Part shown: positions 18,484 through 27,005 of the stretch, in pieces
Position numbering within the stretch: position 1 is the first letter of the stretch
Layout of the letters: every line of letters starts with the position of its first letter
Assembly (NCBI GenBank): GCA_015472025.1
Contig: BNHL01000001.1
Location: 682,001-746,000, forward strand
Origin: Cytophagales bacterium WSM2-2
GTDB taxonomy: Bacteria > Bacteroidota > Bacteroidia > Cytophagales > Cyclobacteriaceae
DNA length: 64,000 bases
Direction of reading: 5' to 3'
Program-made: the position numbers and the translations under genes
The notes under the pieces: model-generated
Databases searched by the model: none
What the model was told of the DNA's origin: nothing
Seen by the model: only the letters and a program-made list of their open reading frames with translations

Positions 18484-19739
18484 TTCGCACGAATAGCGAT
18501 CACCGGATCAAGTCTGGCTGCAACAGCTGCCGGCACGATTCCCGCTACTAACCCGATTATTGAGGATACCCCCAGGCCGAGAATAATATTTTTAACTGAC
18601 AGCACCACCTTCAGGCTTCCAAAAGGTGCAAAGGTGAGCAACCACACGAGCAGCAGGCCTGTCAAGCCACCGATAAGACTCAGGAAAATAGATTCAAACA
18701 AAAACTGAAACAGGATGAAGTAATTTTTTGCGCCAAGCGATTTCTGTAAACCAATAATACTGGTACGTTCTTTCACCGAAACGAACATAATGTTCGCGAT
18801 ACCAAAACCTCCCACCAGCATTGAAAATCCACCGATGATCCATCCCGCAGTGCCCAATACATCAAACAAGCCCGCAATAGCTTTGACAATGGCTTCAGGC
18901 CGATTGATCGTAAACGTATCCTTCTTAGCCGGTTTTATCCCACGCTTCACGCGCAAGTATCCCCTGGTCTCATTTTCCAATTCGACAAGACCAATATCTC
19001 CTTCTATGCCTTTCATACCGATAGTGGATCCTAACTCGTTCCATCGACCAGTGCCGGTTTGATAAAGCTTACGAAACGAATCGTAAGGAATGAAGCAACT
19101 GAAATCTTTGCTGGACCATCCCATAAAACTCTCCCCTTCTCGTTTGACTATCCCTACAATGGTGTATTTCAGGTTCCTGATCTTGATCGTCTTACCAAGT
19201 GGATCTGAATTCGGGAACAGTGATTTGGCGATTTCCGATCCGATGATCACTACATTTCTGCCACTTTCCAATTCGCTGGAAGTAAAATAACGTCCGTTTT
19301 CGATGTTGATCTCAAACAATTGATCGTAGTCGGTTGAAACTCCATTCAAAGTAATTTTATTAATCCCGTTACTTCCGGACTTCACAACAATAGGCTGCAC
19401 ATCAGCAAAAATTGAAATGGTACGCGCCTGTTTCATGTTTGCTTTCAAGAAACGGTATTCATCAAAAGATACGTTAGGACGCTTGATATACTCCTTCCAC
19501 CAGTCACGGCTATTGCCACCGGTCCAAGGCCATTTCTCCACATAGATTACATCTGAACCAAGGAAATTCAGGCTATCAAGAATGTTTTTTTGAAGTGAGT
19601 CAACAAGAGTTAATACTGCAATGATTGAAAAGATGCCAATCGTTACTCCCAACAGAGAAAGAATGGTACGTAAAAGATTAGAGCGGAGAGCTCGCCAGGC
19701 AAAGCCCAGGCTTTCCAGAATCAGTCGGAACGCTAGCAT
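18480..19739 (-). CDS. MacB/FtsX-type ABC permease, tandem copy 3 of 3
   Basis: The 419-residue permease has the classic single-domain MacB layout: an N-terminal helix (residues ~22-45, LLGVTIGIFSIIAVLTLVDS), a periplasmic MacB_PCD domain to about residue 280, and three C-terminal helices with the conserved VSVKERTSIIGLQKSLGAKN. It is the last of three adjacent paralogues read on the minus strand. The gap to the next copy is 14 nt, so the three probably form an operon. No MacB-type ATPase or MacA-like adaptor gene is nearby. The substrate is unknown; export of lipoproteins or small molecules is the family norm. Confidence 0.9.
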   Translation of the reverse strand: MLAFRLILESLGFAWRALRSNLLRTILSLLGVTIGIFSIIAVLTLVDSLQKNILDSLNFLGSDVIYVEKWPWTGGNSRDWWKEYIKRPNVSFDEYRFLKANMKQARTISIFADVQPIVVKSGSNGINKITLNGVSTDYDQLFEINIENGRYFTSSELESGRNVVIIGSEIAKSLFPNSDPLGKTIKIRNLKYTIVGIVKREGESFMGWSSKDFSCFIPYDSFRKLYQTGTGRWNELGSTIGMKGIEGDIGLVELENETRGYLRVKRGIKPAKKDTFTINRPEAIVKAIAGLFDVLGTAGWIIGGFSMLVGGFGIANIMFVSVKERTSIIGLQKSLGAKNYFILFQFLFESIFLSLIGGLTGLLLVWLLTFAPFGSLKVVLSVKNIILGLGVSSIIGLVAGIVPAAVAARLDPVIAIRAN

Positions 19740-19753
19740 ACTGCAAATTAATC

Positions 19754-21019
19754 CTAATTCGCCCGGATTGCAATCACAGGATCAAGACGCGCAGCAACAG
19801 CGGCAGGCACGATACCAGCTACCAAGCCGATCACTGAAGATACGCCAAGGCCCAGAATAATATTCTTTACTGAGAGAACCACTTTCAATGTTCCGAAAGG
19901 AGCAAACGTTAATAACCACACCAGGAACAACCCGGTCAATCCACCAATAAGGCTAAGAAAAATGGATTCAAATAAAAATTGAAATAGAATAAAGTAGTTC
20001 TTAGCGCCAAGTGATTTCTGCAAGCCGATGATGCTGGTGCGTTCTTTTACCGATACAAACATAATGTTGGCGATTCCAAATCCTCCCACCAGCATAGAGA
20101 ATCCACCGATGATCCAGCCGGCAACCCCCAGCACATCGAAAACGCCATCCAGTGATTTTGCAACAGCCTCGGGGCGGTTCATGGTGAAGTTGTCTTTCTT
20201 CTCCGGTTTAAGACCTCTCTTCACCCGAAGCAGACCGCGTGCTTCGTTTTCAAGTTCGACTAACCCAACATCGCTTCTAAATCCTTTTAGTCCGATAACT
20301 GAGCCAAGTTCATTCCATCTTCCGGTACCGGTCTGAAAAATTTTCCTGAAAGAATCATAAGGAATAATGCAGATGTAGTCTTTGCTTGAAAAACCCATGA
20401 AGCTTTCTCCTTCTCTCTTGATAACCCCAACAATTTTGTAGCGAAGGTTTTTTATTTTGATGTACTCCCCTACCGGGTTCTCCAATTTTGGATAAAGTGC
20501 CTTCGCAACTTCATGGCCAATGACAGCTACATTTCTTCCACCTTCGACTTCGCCATTAGTCAGGTAGCGACCTTTCTCAATATTGATTTCAAACAGCTTG
20601 TCATAGTCAGGAGACGCTCCGTCTATTTCAATTTTATTAATTCCATTACTTCCCGCCTTCACTGTATTCTGCTCTGACTCTGCATAAATGCTAACAACCT
20701 GACTTGTCTGCATGTTGGCCTTCAAAAAGCGATACTCTGCATAGGATGAATTGGGACGTTTGATGTACTCCTTCCACCAGTCGCGGCCTTTCCCACCGGC
20801 ACCCCATGGCCACTTGTGGACGTAGATCACATCCGTACCCAGGAAGTTCAAGCTATCCACAATGTTTTTCTTTAGCGAATCAACTAAAGTGAGCACTGCG
20901 ATAATTGAAAAAATCCCGATGGTAACACCCAGCAGCGAAAGAACAGTGCGAAGTAGATTTGACTTCAACGCCCTCCAGGCAAAACCGAGGCTCTCAAAAA
21001 TCAGACGAATAGCAAGCAT
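19754..21019 (-). CDS. MacB/FtsX-type ABC permease, tandem copy 2 of 3
   Basis: This 421-residue paralogue shares the layout of its neighbours, and the last ~130 residues are nearly identical to both (GGFGIANIMFVSVKERTSII and the ending LDPVIAIRAN). The periplasmic domain differs more, for example in the segment at residues 110-150, so each copy may bind a different partner or ligand. Nine bases separate it from the upstream copy. The codons differ at many synonymous positions even where the protein is identical, which points to an old duplication kept by selection or occasional gene conversion. Confidence 0.9.
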   Translation of the reverse strand: MLAIRLIFESLGFAWRALKSNLLRTVLSLLGVTIGIFSIIAVLTLVDSLKKNIVDSLNFLGTDVIYVHKWPWGAGGKGRDWWKEYIKRPNSSYAEYRFLKANMQTSQVVSIYAESEQNTVKAGSNGINKIEIDGASPDYDKLFEINIEKGRYLTNGEVEGGRNVAVIGHEVAKALYPKLENPVGEYIKIKNLRYKIVGVIKREGESFMGFSSKDYICIIPYDSFRKIFQTGTGRWNELGSVIGLKGFRSDVGLVELENEARGLLRVKRGLKPEKKDNFTMNRPEAVAKSLDGVFDVLGVAGWIIGGFSMLVGGFGIANIMFVSVKERTSIIGLQKSLGAKNYFILFQFLFESIFLSLIGGLTGLFLVWLLTFAPFGTLKVVLSVKNIILGLGVSSVIGLVAGIVPAAVAARLDPVIAIRAN

Positions 21020-21028
21020 AAAGATTTT

Positions 21029-22291
21029 TTAATTGGCGCGAATGGCTATTACAGGATCAAGACGTGCAGCCACAGCAGCGGGAACAATTCCAGCCACCAA
21101 GCCAATGATTGAGGATACTCCCAGACCCAAAATGATATTCGGAACTGACAATACTACTTGCAAGCTTCCGAACGGGGCCAGCGTCAGGAGCCAGACTAAA
21201 AACAGTCCTGACAAACCTCCGATCAAACTGAGCAACACCGATTCAAAAAGAAATTGAAACAGAATGAAATAATTTTTCGCACCAAGTGATTTCTGCAACC
21301 CGATGATACTGGTTCGCTCCTTCACTGACACAAACATGATATTCGCAATACCAAATCCGCCGACCAACATGGAAAAGCCTCCGATAATCCAACCGGCAGT
21401 GCTCAACACATCAAATACACCCGCTATGGCGTTGGCAATGGCTTCCGGTCGATTGAGTGTAAAATTATCTTTCTGAGAAGGTTTCAATCCGCGTTTTACA
21501 CGCATGACTCCACGAACTTCATTCTCCAGGAGGACGAGACCAATATCATTGTCAAAACCCTTCAGGCCAATGTGTGATCCTAGCTCATTCCACCTGCCCG
21601 TCCCTGTACTATACAATTTCCTGAACGAATCATAAGGAATAATACATTCGTAGTCACTGCTGGTTACGCCCAAAAAACTTTCACCTTGCTTTTTCGATAC
21701 ACCGATTACCTTGTAGCGAAGGTTCTTGATCTTCACATATTGGCCGACAGGATTGTCGAGTTTAGGGAACAAGGCTTTTGCAACCTCATATCCGATCATC
21801 ACCACATTTCTTCCACCATCGATTTCATCATTGGTGAGATAGCGTCCCTTTTCAATATTTACTTCGCGGATATTTTCGAAATCAAGTGATACTCCTCTCA
21901 ATCCGATTTTATTGATCCCATTACTTCCGGATTTGACAGTAATCTCGTTGGCTACACCATAAATACAGACGTGACTGCCTGTTTTAAGGTTCGCTTTGAG
22001 AAATTTGTATTCGCTATAGGAAACATTTGGTCTGCGAATAAAATCCTTCCACCAGTCACGAGAATTACCACCTGTGAATGGCCACTTGTCCAGGTAAATC
22101 ACATTGGATCCAAGGAAATTGAAACTGTCGCGAATATTTCTCTCTAAGGAGTCGACCAGCGTAAGCACAGCGATGATCGAGAAAATGCCGATAGTTACTC
22201 CGAGCAAGGACAAAACGGTCCGCAAAATGTTCGACTTTAAAGCCCGCCAGGCAAATCCAAGGCTTTCAGATATCAATCGAAGGGTAAGCAT
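21029..22291 (-). CDS. MacB/FtsX-type ABC permease, tandem copy 1 of 3
   Basis: The first gene of the permease triplet, 420 residues, begins MLTLRLISESLGFAWRALKS and has the same four-helix MacB layout. Its promoter should lie in the roughly 170-bp gap shared with the divergent queA gene. It differs most from the others in the periplasmic domain (residues ~90-150 and ~200-215, KKQGESFLGVTSSDYE) while keeping the C-terminal membrane part. As for its sisters, no ATPase gene lies nearby, so a shared ATPase elsewhere on the chromosome is inferred. Confidence 0.9.
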   Translation of the reverse strand: MLTLRLISESLGFAWRALKSNILRTVLSLLGVTIGIFSIIAVLTLVDSLERNIRDSFNFLGSNVIYLDKWPFTGGNSRDWWKDFIRRPNVSYSEYKFLKANLKTGSHVCIYGVANEITVKSGSNGINKIGLRGVSLDFENIREVNIEKGRYLTNDEIDGGRNVVMIGYEVAKALFPKLDNPVGQYVKIKNLRYKVIGVSKKQGESFLGVTSSDYECIIPYDSFRKLYSTGTGRWNELGSHIGLKGFDNDIGLVLLENEVRGVMRVKRGLKPSQKDNFTLNRPEAIANAIAGVFDVLSTAGWIIGGFSMLVGGFGIANIMFVSVKERTSIIGLQKSLGAKNYFILFQFLFESVLLSLIGGLSGLFLVWLLTLAPFGSLQVVLSVPNIILGLGVSSIIGLVAGIVPAAVAARLDPVIAIRAN

Positions 22292-22381
22292 CTCGTTTTA
22301 AACGCGTTTGGCGATCTTTTGGGTTACAAAAACTTCATTTTTTCACTTACTGGGGTATCAAATCTAAAAAACACGATTATT

Positions 22382-22412
22382 TTTGATATTCAGCATTGTT
22401 CGTTTACTTTTG
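22382..22412 (+). promoter_or_regulatory. Bacteroidota-type promoter upstream of queA
   Basis: A TTTG box at 22382-22385 and TACTTTTG at 22405-22412 are separated by 19 nt. This matches the phylum consensus (TTTG, 19-20 nt, TAnnTTTG). It lies 48 nt before the queA start codon. Confidence 0.65.
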
Positions 22413-22460
22413 CGACCTTAAAAATTAAACCTGTCCACTCAGGACAAAGCCCGTAAGCTT

Positions 22461-23507
22461 ATGAAGTTATCCGAATTTAAGTTCGACCTGCCGAACAGCC
22501 TTATTGCAGCCCATCCAGCCGAGAACAGAGACGATGCACGAATGATGGTGTTACACCGGAACACCGGAAAAATTGAACATAAAGTATTTAAGGACATTGT
22601 CAATTATTTCAGTGAAGGTGATATCATGGTGGCCAACGACACTATGGTTTTCCCGGCACGCTTGTATGGTCGCAAGGAAAAGACAGGTGCCAAGATTGAA
22701 GTGTTCTTGTTACGCGAATTGAATGCAGAAATGCACTTGTGGGATGTACTGGTAGACCCGGCTCGTAAAATCCGCGTAGGCAATAAACTCTATTTTGGTG
22801 ATGGTACTCTCGTTGCGGAGGTCATCGACAACACAACATCACGAGGCAGAACCATCCGTTTTCTTTTTGACGGAGATTCTGTGGCCTTCGACAAAGTAGT
22901 TGAATCCTTAGGCGAGACGCCCCTTCCCAAATACATTAAAAGGAAAGTTGAACCCGCTGATAAAGAACGTTTTCAGACCATTTTTGCAAAGAATAAAGGA
23001 GCGGTATCGGCACCTACTGCCGGAATGCACTTTACCAAGCAATTGGTAAAACGCCTCCAGCTGAAAGGTGTTGACATGACTTATGTAACTCTGCATATTG
23101 GCTTAGGTACTTTCCGGGCTGTGGATGTTGAAGATCTCACCAAACACAAAATGGACTCCGAGAATTTTATTGTCGGATCTGAGGCGGTGAAAAGAGTCAA
23201 CAACGCACTTGATAATAAAAACAGAGTGTGCGCTATCGGAACAACGGCCATGCGCTCACTTGAATCTGCTGTGTCTGCCAACAACCGTCTGAAGGAACGC
23301 GAAGGCTGGACGGACCGGTTCATCTTCCCTCCTTACGATTTCAAAATCTGCAATGCGATGGTTACCAACTTTCAGCAACCGGAGTCAACCTTATTGATGA
23401 TGGCAGCTGCTTTTGGCGGATATGACCAGGTGATGAAGGCCTATGAGACAGCAAAGAAAGAGAAATACAAATTCCTTACTTACGGTGATGCTTTGCTGAT
23501 CGTGTAA
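22461..23507 (+). CDS. queA: tRNA preQ1(34) S-adenosylmethionine ribosyltransferase-isomerase
   Basis: QueA transfers the ribosyl moiety of S-adenosylmethionine to preQ1 at the wobble position of tRNA, giving epoxyqueuosine. The 348-residue protein shows the family landmarks [20 protein letters not shown], the [13 protein letters not shown] segment, [12 protein letters not shown], the conserved APTAGMHFT and [10 protein letters not shown] motifs, and the C-terminal [18 protein letters not shown]. It is full length, with an ATG start and a Bacteroidota promoter upstream. A terminator follows, then ispD. Confidence 0.95.
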   Translation: MKLSEFKFDLPNSLIAAHPAENRDDARMMVLHRNTGKIEHKVFKDIVNYFSEGDIMVANDTMVFPARLYGRKEKTGAKIEVFLLRELNAEMHLWDVLVDPARKIRVGNKLYFGDGTLVAEVIDNTTSRGRTIRFLFDGDSVAFDKVVESLGETPLPKYIKRKVEPADKERFQTIFAKNKGAVSAPTAGMHFTKQLVKRLQLKGVDMTYVTLHIGLGTFRAVDVEDLTKHKMDSENFIVGSEAVKRVNNALDNKNRVCAIGTTAMRSLESAVSANNRLKEREGWTDRFIFPPYDFKICNAMVTNFQQPESTLLMMAAAFGGYDQVMKAYETAKKEKYKFLTYGDALLIV

Positions 23508-23528
23508 CGAAATTTGATAGAATACTTC

Positions 23529-23563
23529 AAAGCCTCGGCATTGTCCGGGGCTTTACTATTTTT
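23529..23563 (+). terminator. Rho-independent terminator of queA
   Basis: The stem aaagcctcgg / ccggggcttt with a 6-nt loop is followed by a T-rich tract. The same tract contains tatttttg (23557-23564), which could be a -7 box for ispD. Confidence 0.75.
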
Positions 23564-23574
23564 GTGAGGTTCAC

Positions 23575-24261
23575 TTGATAAATTCTCTTTTGAAAGAACA
23601 CGCACTCATCGTTGCCGGAGGCAAGGGCACTCGCATTAAAAGCGAATTGCCAAAGCAGTTTATCGAATTAAACGGCAAGCCTATTCTGCTTTATACGCTG
23701 GAAGCATTCTTTAACTATTCCGATAAAATAGCTGTCGTATTGGTTTTGCCTGAAGACGATTTCGAGAAATGGAATTCAATCTGTAAAAAATTTAATGTCA
23801 ATCTTCCCATTACAATTCAAAAAGGCGGTGAGACAAGATTTCAGTCAGTGAAAAATGGGCTCAGCAGAATGGATGGCGAAGGCCTTGTCGCAATTCACGA
23901 TGGCGTGCGTCCGTTGGTCAGTTCCGATCTGATTGGCGCTTCATTCCGGCTAGCGGCTGTACACGGATCAGCAGTGGCGGCAGTGCGGCTAAAGGAATCC
24001 ATTCGTGTCACTGACCAGGACAATACGAGAGCTGTTGATCGGGCCCTCTATAAATTAATCCAGACGCCACAGACGTTTAATTTACAACTAATCAAGAAAG
24101 CCTACGAGACAAAAGAAGATCCAAGCCTGACGGATGATGCCAGCGTAGCGGAACGGTCGGGTCATAAGATTTCCCTATTTGAAGGGAGTTATCAGAATAT
24201 TAAGATCACCACGCCTGAGGATTTGGTTGTGGTTGAAGCCTTAATGAAATCCCCCAAATAA
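23575..24261 (+). CDS. ispD: 2-C-methyl-D-erythritol 4-phosphate cytidylyltransferase
   Basis: IspD joins CTP and MEP in the non-mevalonate isoprenoid pathway. The protein has the nucleotide-binding LIVAGGKGTRIKSELPKQFI, VAIHDGVRPLVS, and the C-terminal ITTPEDLVVVEALM typical of the family. Length is 228 residues. The only workable start is TTG at 23575; no in-frame ATG precedes the glycine-rich loop. If the tatttttg at 23557 is its promoter, the leader is only a few bases. The family call is firm. Confidence 0.93.
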   Translation: MINSLLKEHALIVAGGKGTRIKSELPKQFIELNGKPILLYTLEAFFNYSDKIAVVLVLPEDDFEKWNSICKKFNVNLPITIQKGGETRFQSVKNGLSRMDGEGLVAIHDGVRPLVSSDLIGASFRLAAVHGSAVAAVRLKESIRVTDQDNTRAVDRALYKLIQTPQTFNLQLIKKAYETKEDPSLTDDASVAERSGHKISLFEGSYQNIKITTPEDLVVVEALMKSPK

Positions 24262-24395
24262 CTTTAGTGGAGGTTTCAAAATGCAAAATTAGAGGCAGCT
24301 TTTGAAATTCCGGAACAAACTTTGCGTTCTTCCAACGAAGACACTCAAAACAGTGTCTATGTACTTGAAACATCCACAAACAAGCCCCGAATCTC

Positions 24396-24566
24396 ATGGT
24401 AGCAAAACTAAAGGACTCCTTATCTACTATTTCCTCTTCACTATTCACCGCAGTGAGCCTGGTTGCCATTGTCATCGCAGGCATGTTGGTTTTTATCAAC
24501 TTAGTGCTAGTTGGGGTTATTGAATTGGCCATCCAGATCAAAGTAAAGGTCAGTTCTCTTATCTAA
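24396..24566 (+). CDS. Small single-helix membrane protein, 56 aa
   Basis: An ATG-started frame of 56 codons (ending TAA at 24564) encodes a short polar head (MVAKLKDSLSTISSS), one long hydrophobic helix (residues ~17-47), and a basic tail (QIKVKVSSLI). This is the usual build of a small membrane protein. It fills most of an otherwise empty 400-bp gap and lies on the same strand as its neighbours. I cannot name a family. The composition is too well organised to be random, but proof of expression is lacking. Confidence 0.5.
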   Translation: MVAKLKDSLSTISSSLFTAVSLVAIVIAGMLVFINLVLVGVIELAIQIKVKVSSLI

Positions 24567-24663
24567 GTTTACCTCCATCCGCAATTGCCGATTTTATTAT
24601 CCATGCTGCCATAGGGTTGTGTCAGTAGCACAGGCTTAATTTGTTAAAACAATACCTTAACCC

Positions 24664-24930
24664 ATGGAAAAAACTTATAGTAATTGTCAAAGCTGTGGAA
24701 TGCCGATGAAGAAATCACCTAATGGCGGAGGCTCCAATACTGATGGAACGATCAGTAAAATATATTGCGCTTATTGCTATGAGGGAGGCAAATTCAAGCA
24801 GCCTGACTGGTCAGTAACACAAATGCAGGAATTTGTGAAAGGCAAGATGAAGGAAATGGGATTTCCTGGATTTCTGGCTGGTTTCTTCACGAAAGGGATA
24901 CCAAAACTTGAACGCTGGAAAACCAAATGA
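24664..24930 (+). CDS. Zinc-ribbon domain protein
   Basis: This 88-residue protein has a CxxC pair near the N-terminus (NCQSCGMPMKK) and a second CxxC (YCAYCYEGGKF) about 25 residues later, the four-cysteine pattern of the putative zinc-ribbon domain seen in many short Bacteroidota proteins. The C-terminal half (MQEFVKGKMKEMGFPGFLAG) is helical. Its last codons overlap the start of the HEAT-like gene (ATGA), so the two are translationally coupled. The role is unknown; zinc binding is likely. Confidence 0.75.
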   Translation: MEKTYSNCQSCGMPMKKSPNGGGSNTDGTISKIYCAYCYEGGKFKQPDWSVTQMQEFVKGKMKEMGFPGFLAGFFTKGIPKLERWKTK

Positions 24931-25550
24931 GCATCATCAGCAAACTGGCTTCCTCCCTCAACCGAAGAGATGAAGTACCCAACCAAAAACTGGCCAAGGA
25001 CATTGCCTCAAAAAACGACAAGGCCGCCATCATTGAATTGGTCGAAAACCTTGGAAACAAAAGCAAAGACATACAAAACGACTGCATCAAGGTCTTATAC
25101 GAAGTCGGAGTCATTAAACCTAAAATAATTGCAGATCATACCAAGATTTTTGCTGAACTTCTGGACCACAAAAACAACCGGCTACAGTGGGGAGCAATGA
25201 CTGCGCTTCATGCTATAGTCGCTGAAAATCCGGATGTCATTTATAAGTCCATATCAAAAATCATTGACGCAGCAAACAAGGGTTCGGTGATCACAAAAGA
25301 TTATGCAGTGAATATTTTAATTGAGCTCTGCAAAATCAAAACATACTCAGACAAGGCTTTCTCTCTTTTGAACGAGCAGTTTTTGACCAGCCCGACAAAT
25401 CAATTGCCCATGTATGCCGAAAAGGCAATCCTAGTCATCAATGATAAAAACAAGAAAGTGTTTGTAAAGACGCTCACATCAAGACTTGATGACATTGAAA
25501 AGGATACTAAACGCAAGCGGGTGGAGAAAGTGATCAAGAAATTCAGTTGA
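24927..25550 (+). CDS. HEAT-repeat-like helical protein
   Basis: The 207-residue protein appears all-helical, with repeated helix pairs such as AAIIELVENLGNKSKDIQND, LLDHKNNRLQWGAMTALHAI and VITKDYAVNILIELCKIKTY spaced about 35-40 residues, the pattern of HEAT/ARM-type superhelices. These usually mediate protein-protein contacts. It is coupled to the zinc-ribbon gene by a 4-nt overlap and followed 9 nt later by a small membrane protein gene, forming a compact three-gene unit. No enzymatic motif is visible. Confidence 0.65.
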   Translation: MSIISKLASSLNRRDEVPNQKLAKDIASKNDKAAIIELVENLGNKSKDIQNDCIKVLYEVGVIKPKIIADHTKIFAELLDHKNNRLQWGAMTALHAIVAENPDVIYKSISKIIDAANKGSVITKDYAVNILIELCKIKTYSDKAFSLLNEQFLTSPTNQLPMYAEKAILVINDKNKKVFVKTLTSRLDDIEKDTKRKRVEKVIKKFS

Positions 25551-25559
25551 AGATAGTGA

Positions 25560-25889
25560 GTGAAACCAGCGAAAATCATTTACCTGATCCTTGCCATTAC
25601 AACATTTTGCTTTTATCAATATGGAATAGTCCAATGGCTGGACTCGGGAAAAAATTTATCGGATGCCTGGACAGAGTTTACCTCAATGAGCTGGCTGATC
25701 AAAATCATTTTTATAGATGGGGGACTGTTTGCTATCGTTTGCTTGATTTGGATCACTATTGATCTTAAGAAACAATTGATACGGAGGGATTTGAAAATCC
25801 TCTTTTTCTTATCCGTTATTGTGCTCGGCATCGCGGGTTTCTTTTTATATCTGGCAATCCGAAAAGAGGATTCATCACTCTTAAAATAA
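25560..25889 (+). CDS. Small membrane protein, DUF2834-like
   Basis: The 109-residue protein starts with GTG and has three hydrophobic helices (residues ~4-22, 45-66 and 77-97). The first helix and following loop (KIIYLILAITTFCFYQYGIV) and the spacing of helices recall the DUF2834 family. It is the last gene of the zinc-ribbon/HEAT-like unit. The biochemical role is unknown, and the family match is from memory and moderate. Confidence 0.6.
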   Translation: MKPAKIIYLILAITTFCFYQYGIVQWLDSGKNLSDAWTEFTSMSWLIKIIFIDGGLFAIVCLIWITIDLKKQLIRRDLKILFFLSVIVLGIAGFFLYLAIRKEDSSLLK

Positions 25890-25911
25890 TCTTTGCACCC
25901 TACCCTAGTCT

Positions 25912-26409
25912 TCAGTTTTTATTAAAGACTAAATAGTCACCCATTTTCCAGGAGATGCCGTCTTTGCTCGTCTCGAATGTCATCTTGAAAGACTTGTCTG
26001 TCAGTTTCTCATAAATGAAATGCTGGAATACAAGCCCAGCTTGCGTATAGAATTCATTAGCTGTTAAAATCAATTTGCCGTCTTTCCATCCGTTGCTTGC
26101 AAATTTCCGGTGGCCATGAAAATTATCGAACGCGTAGGCAACAAACTGGCCCGTTTGTGCGTCCACTCCCCACATTGAAAGCGCTTTGTATTTGTTGGGG
26201 AGCTTATCGGTGTGCTCATAAGTGATCCATGTGCTGTCGAGTGACAGTTTGAAAGACAGATCTGCCGAAATCTTTTTTCCGCTGGCAAACTCCCCTTCGC
26301 CTGCCCAATTGCCAACAAAGAAATTAATGAAATCGGCAGGAAGTTTTTTTGATTGAGCTTGTGCGGCTGAAAATGTGATCAAGAAGATCAATAGTTGGAG
26401 TAGTTTCAT
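25912..26409 (-). CDS. Secreted protein with lipocalin-like/DUF1579-like fold
   Basis: The 165-residue product has a signal peptide (MKLLQLLIFLITFSAAQAQS) and then a beta-barrel-like sequence beginning FFVGNWAGEGEF, with alternating strands (YVAYAFDNFHGHRKFASNGW). The NWxGxGxF opening is shared by lipocalin-like domains such as DUF1579, which assess or bind small molecules. It stands alone, convergent with the DUF2834-like gene. No ligand can be proposed. Confidence 0.65.
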   Translation of the reverse strand: MKLLQLLIFLITFSAAQAQSKKLPADFINFFVGNWAGEGEFASGKKISADLSFKLSLDSTWITYEHTDKLPNKYKALSMWGVDAQTGQFVAYAFDNFHGHRKFASNGWKDGKLILTANEFYTQAGLVFQHFIYEKLTDKSFKMTFETSKDGISWKMGDYLVFNKN

Positions 26410-26563
26410 TCTCTTACTTTTTCGAACTCTTACGAAAGAAAGGTTGGTTGGTTCGATCTTTTTTTCCGGAGGCTAAAACGAATCGAAAGTGTGAGAAAAA
26501 GCCAGTGCCTAACTTATCTCACGTGAGAATTCGAAGAATGCATAATAACGTGAGCCCGAAAAT

Positions 26564-26588
26564 AAAAAAGGGCGGTTGCCCACCCTTT
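26564..26588 (-). terminator. Rho-independent terminator of the DUF2795 gene
   Basis: Read on the minus strand, aaaggg ... cccttttttt forms a hairpin with a 10-nt loop followed by six T, about 24 nt after the stop codon. Confidence 0.8.
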
Positions 26589-26611
26589 AGTCATAATCAG
26601 TTATCCTGATT

Positions 26612-26833
26612 TTAATATTCGTCTTCGTTGAAGAAGAAATCTTCTTTGGTCGGATAGTCGGGCCAAATCTCCTCAATGCTTTCATACGGCTGACCGTCAT
26701 CTTCGAGTTCTTGTAAGTTCTCAACCACTTCGAGCGGTGCTCCGGAACGGATCGAAAAGTCGATCAGTTCATCTTTGGTTGCCGGCCAAGGCGCGTCTTC
26801 CAGGTAAGAAGCCAATTCCAGTGTCCAGTACAT
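26612..26833 (-). CDS. DUF2795 domain protein
   Basis: This acidic 73-residue protein (MYWTLELASYLEDAPWPATK then GAPLEVVENLQELEDDGQPY and YPTKEDFFFNEDEY) is a close match to a short protein found almost unchanged across Bacteroidota and assigned to DUF2795. The fold is a small helical bundle; the function is not known. It has its own promoter and terminator, so it is a single-gene unit. Conservation in the phylum suggests an important housekeeping role. Confidence 0.88.
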   Translation of the reverse strand: MYWTLELASYLEDAPWPATKDELIDFSIRSGAPLEVVENLQELEDDGQPYESIEEIWPDYPTKEDFFFNEDEY

Positions 26834-26853
26834 AGTGCCTTTTAAATTTCCCG

Positions 26854-26884
26854 CAAAAATAGAATTAATTAGACCATAAGCAAG
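26854..26884 (-). promoter_or_regulatory. Bacteroidota-type promoter of the DUF2795 gene
   Basis: On the minus strand, TATTTTTG (26854-26861) is preceded by CTTG 19 nt upstream (26881-26884), a near match to the phylum's TTTG/TAnnTTTG consensus. It lies 20 nt before the start codon. Confidence 0.6.
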
Positions 26885-27005
26885 GCCTGCCCCTCGATCG
26901 GCAAGATTAAAAAAAAGTAACCTGCTGGTTAACAGAGTTGAAGCTCAAAATGTGGACAATTGACTTAAAAACATAATATTTGCCGCCTCAACAGAATTTA
27001 ATCCC

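Noticed and set aside
24206..24541. Minus-strand frame of 111 codons opposite ispD end and the small membrane gene
   Set aside because: Low-complexity composition, no family features, and it lies antisense to two plausible genes.
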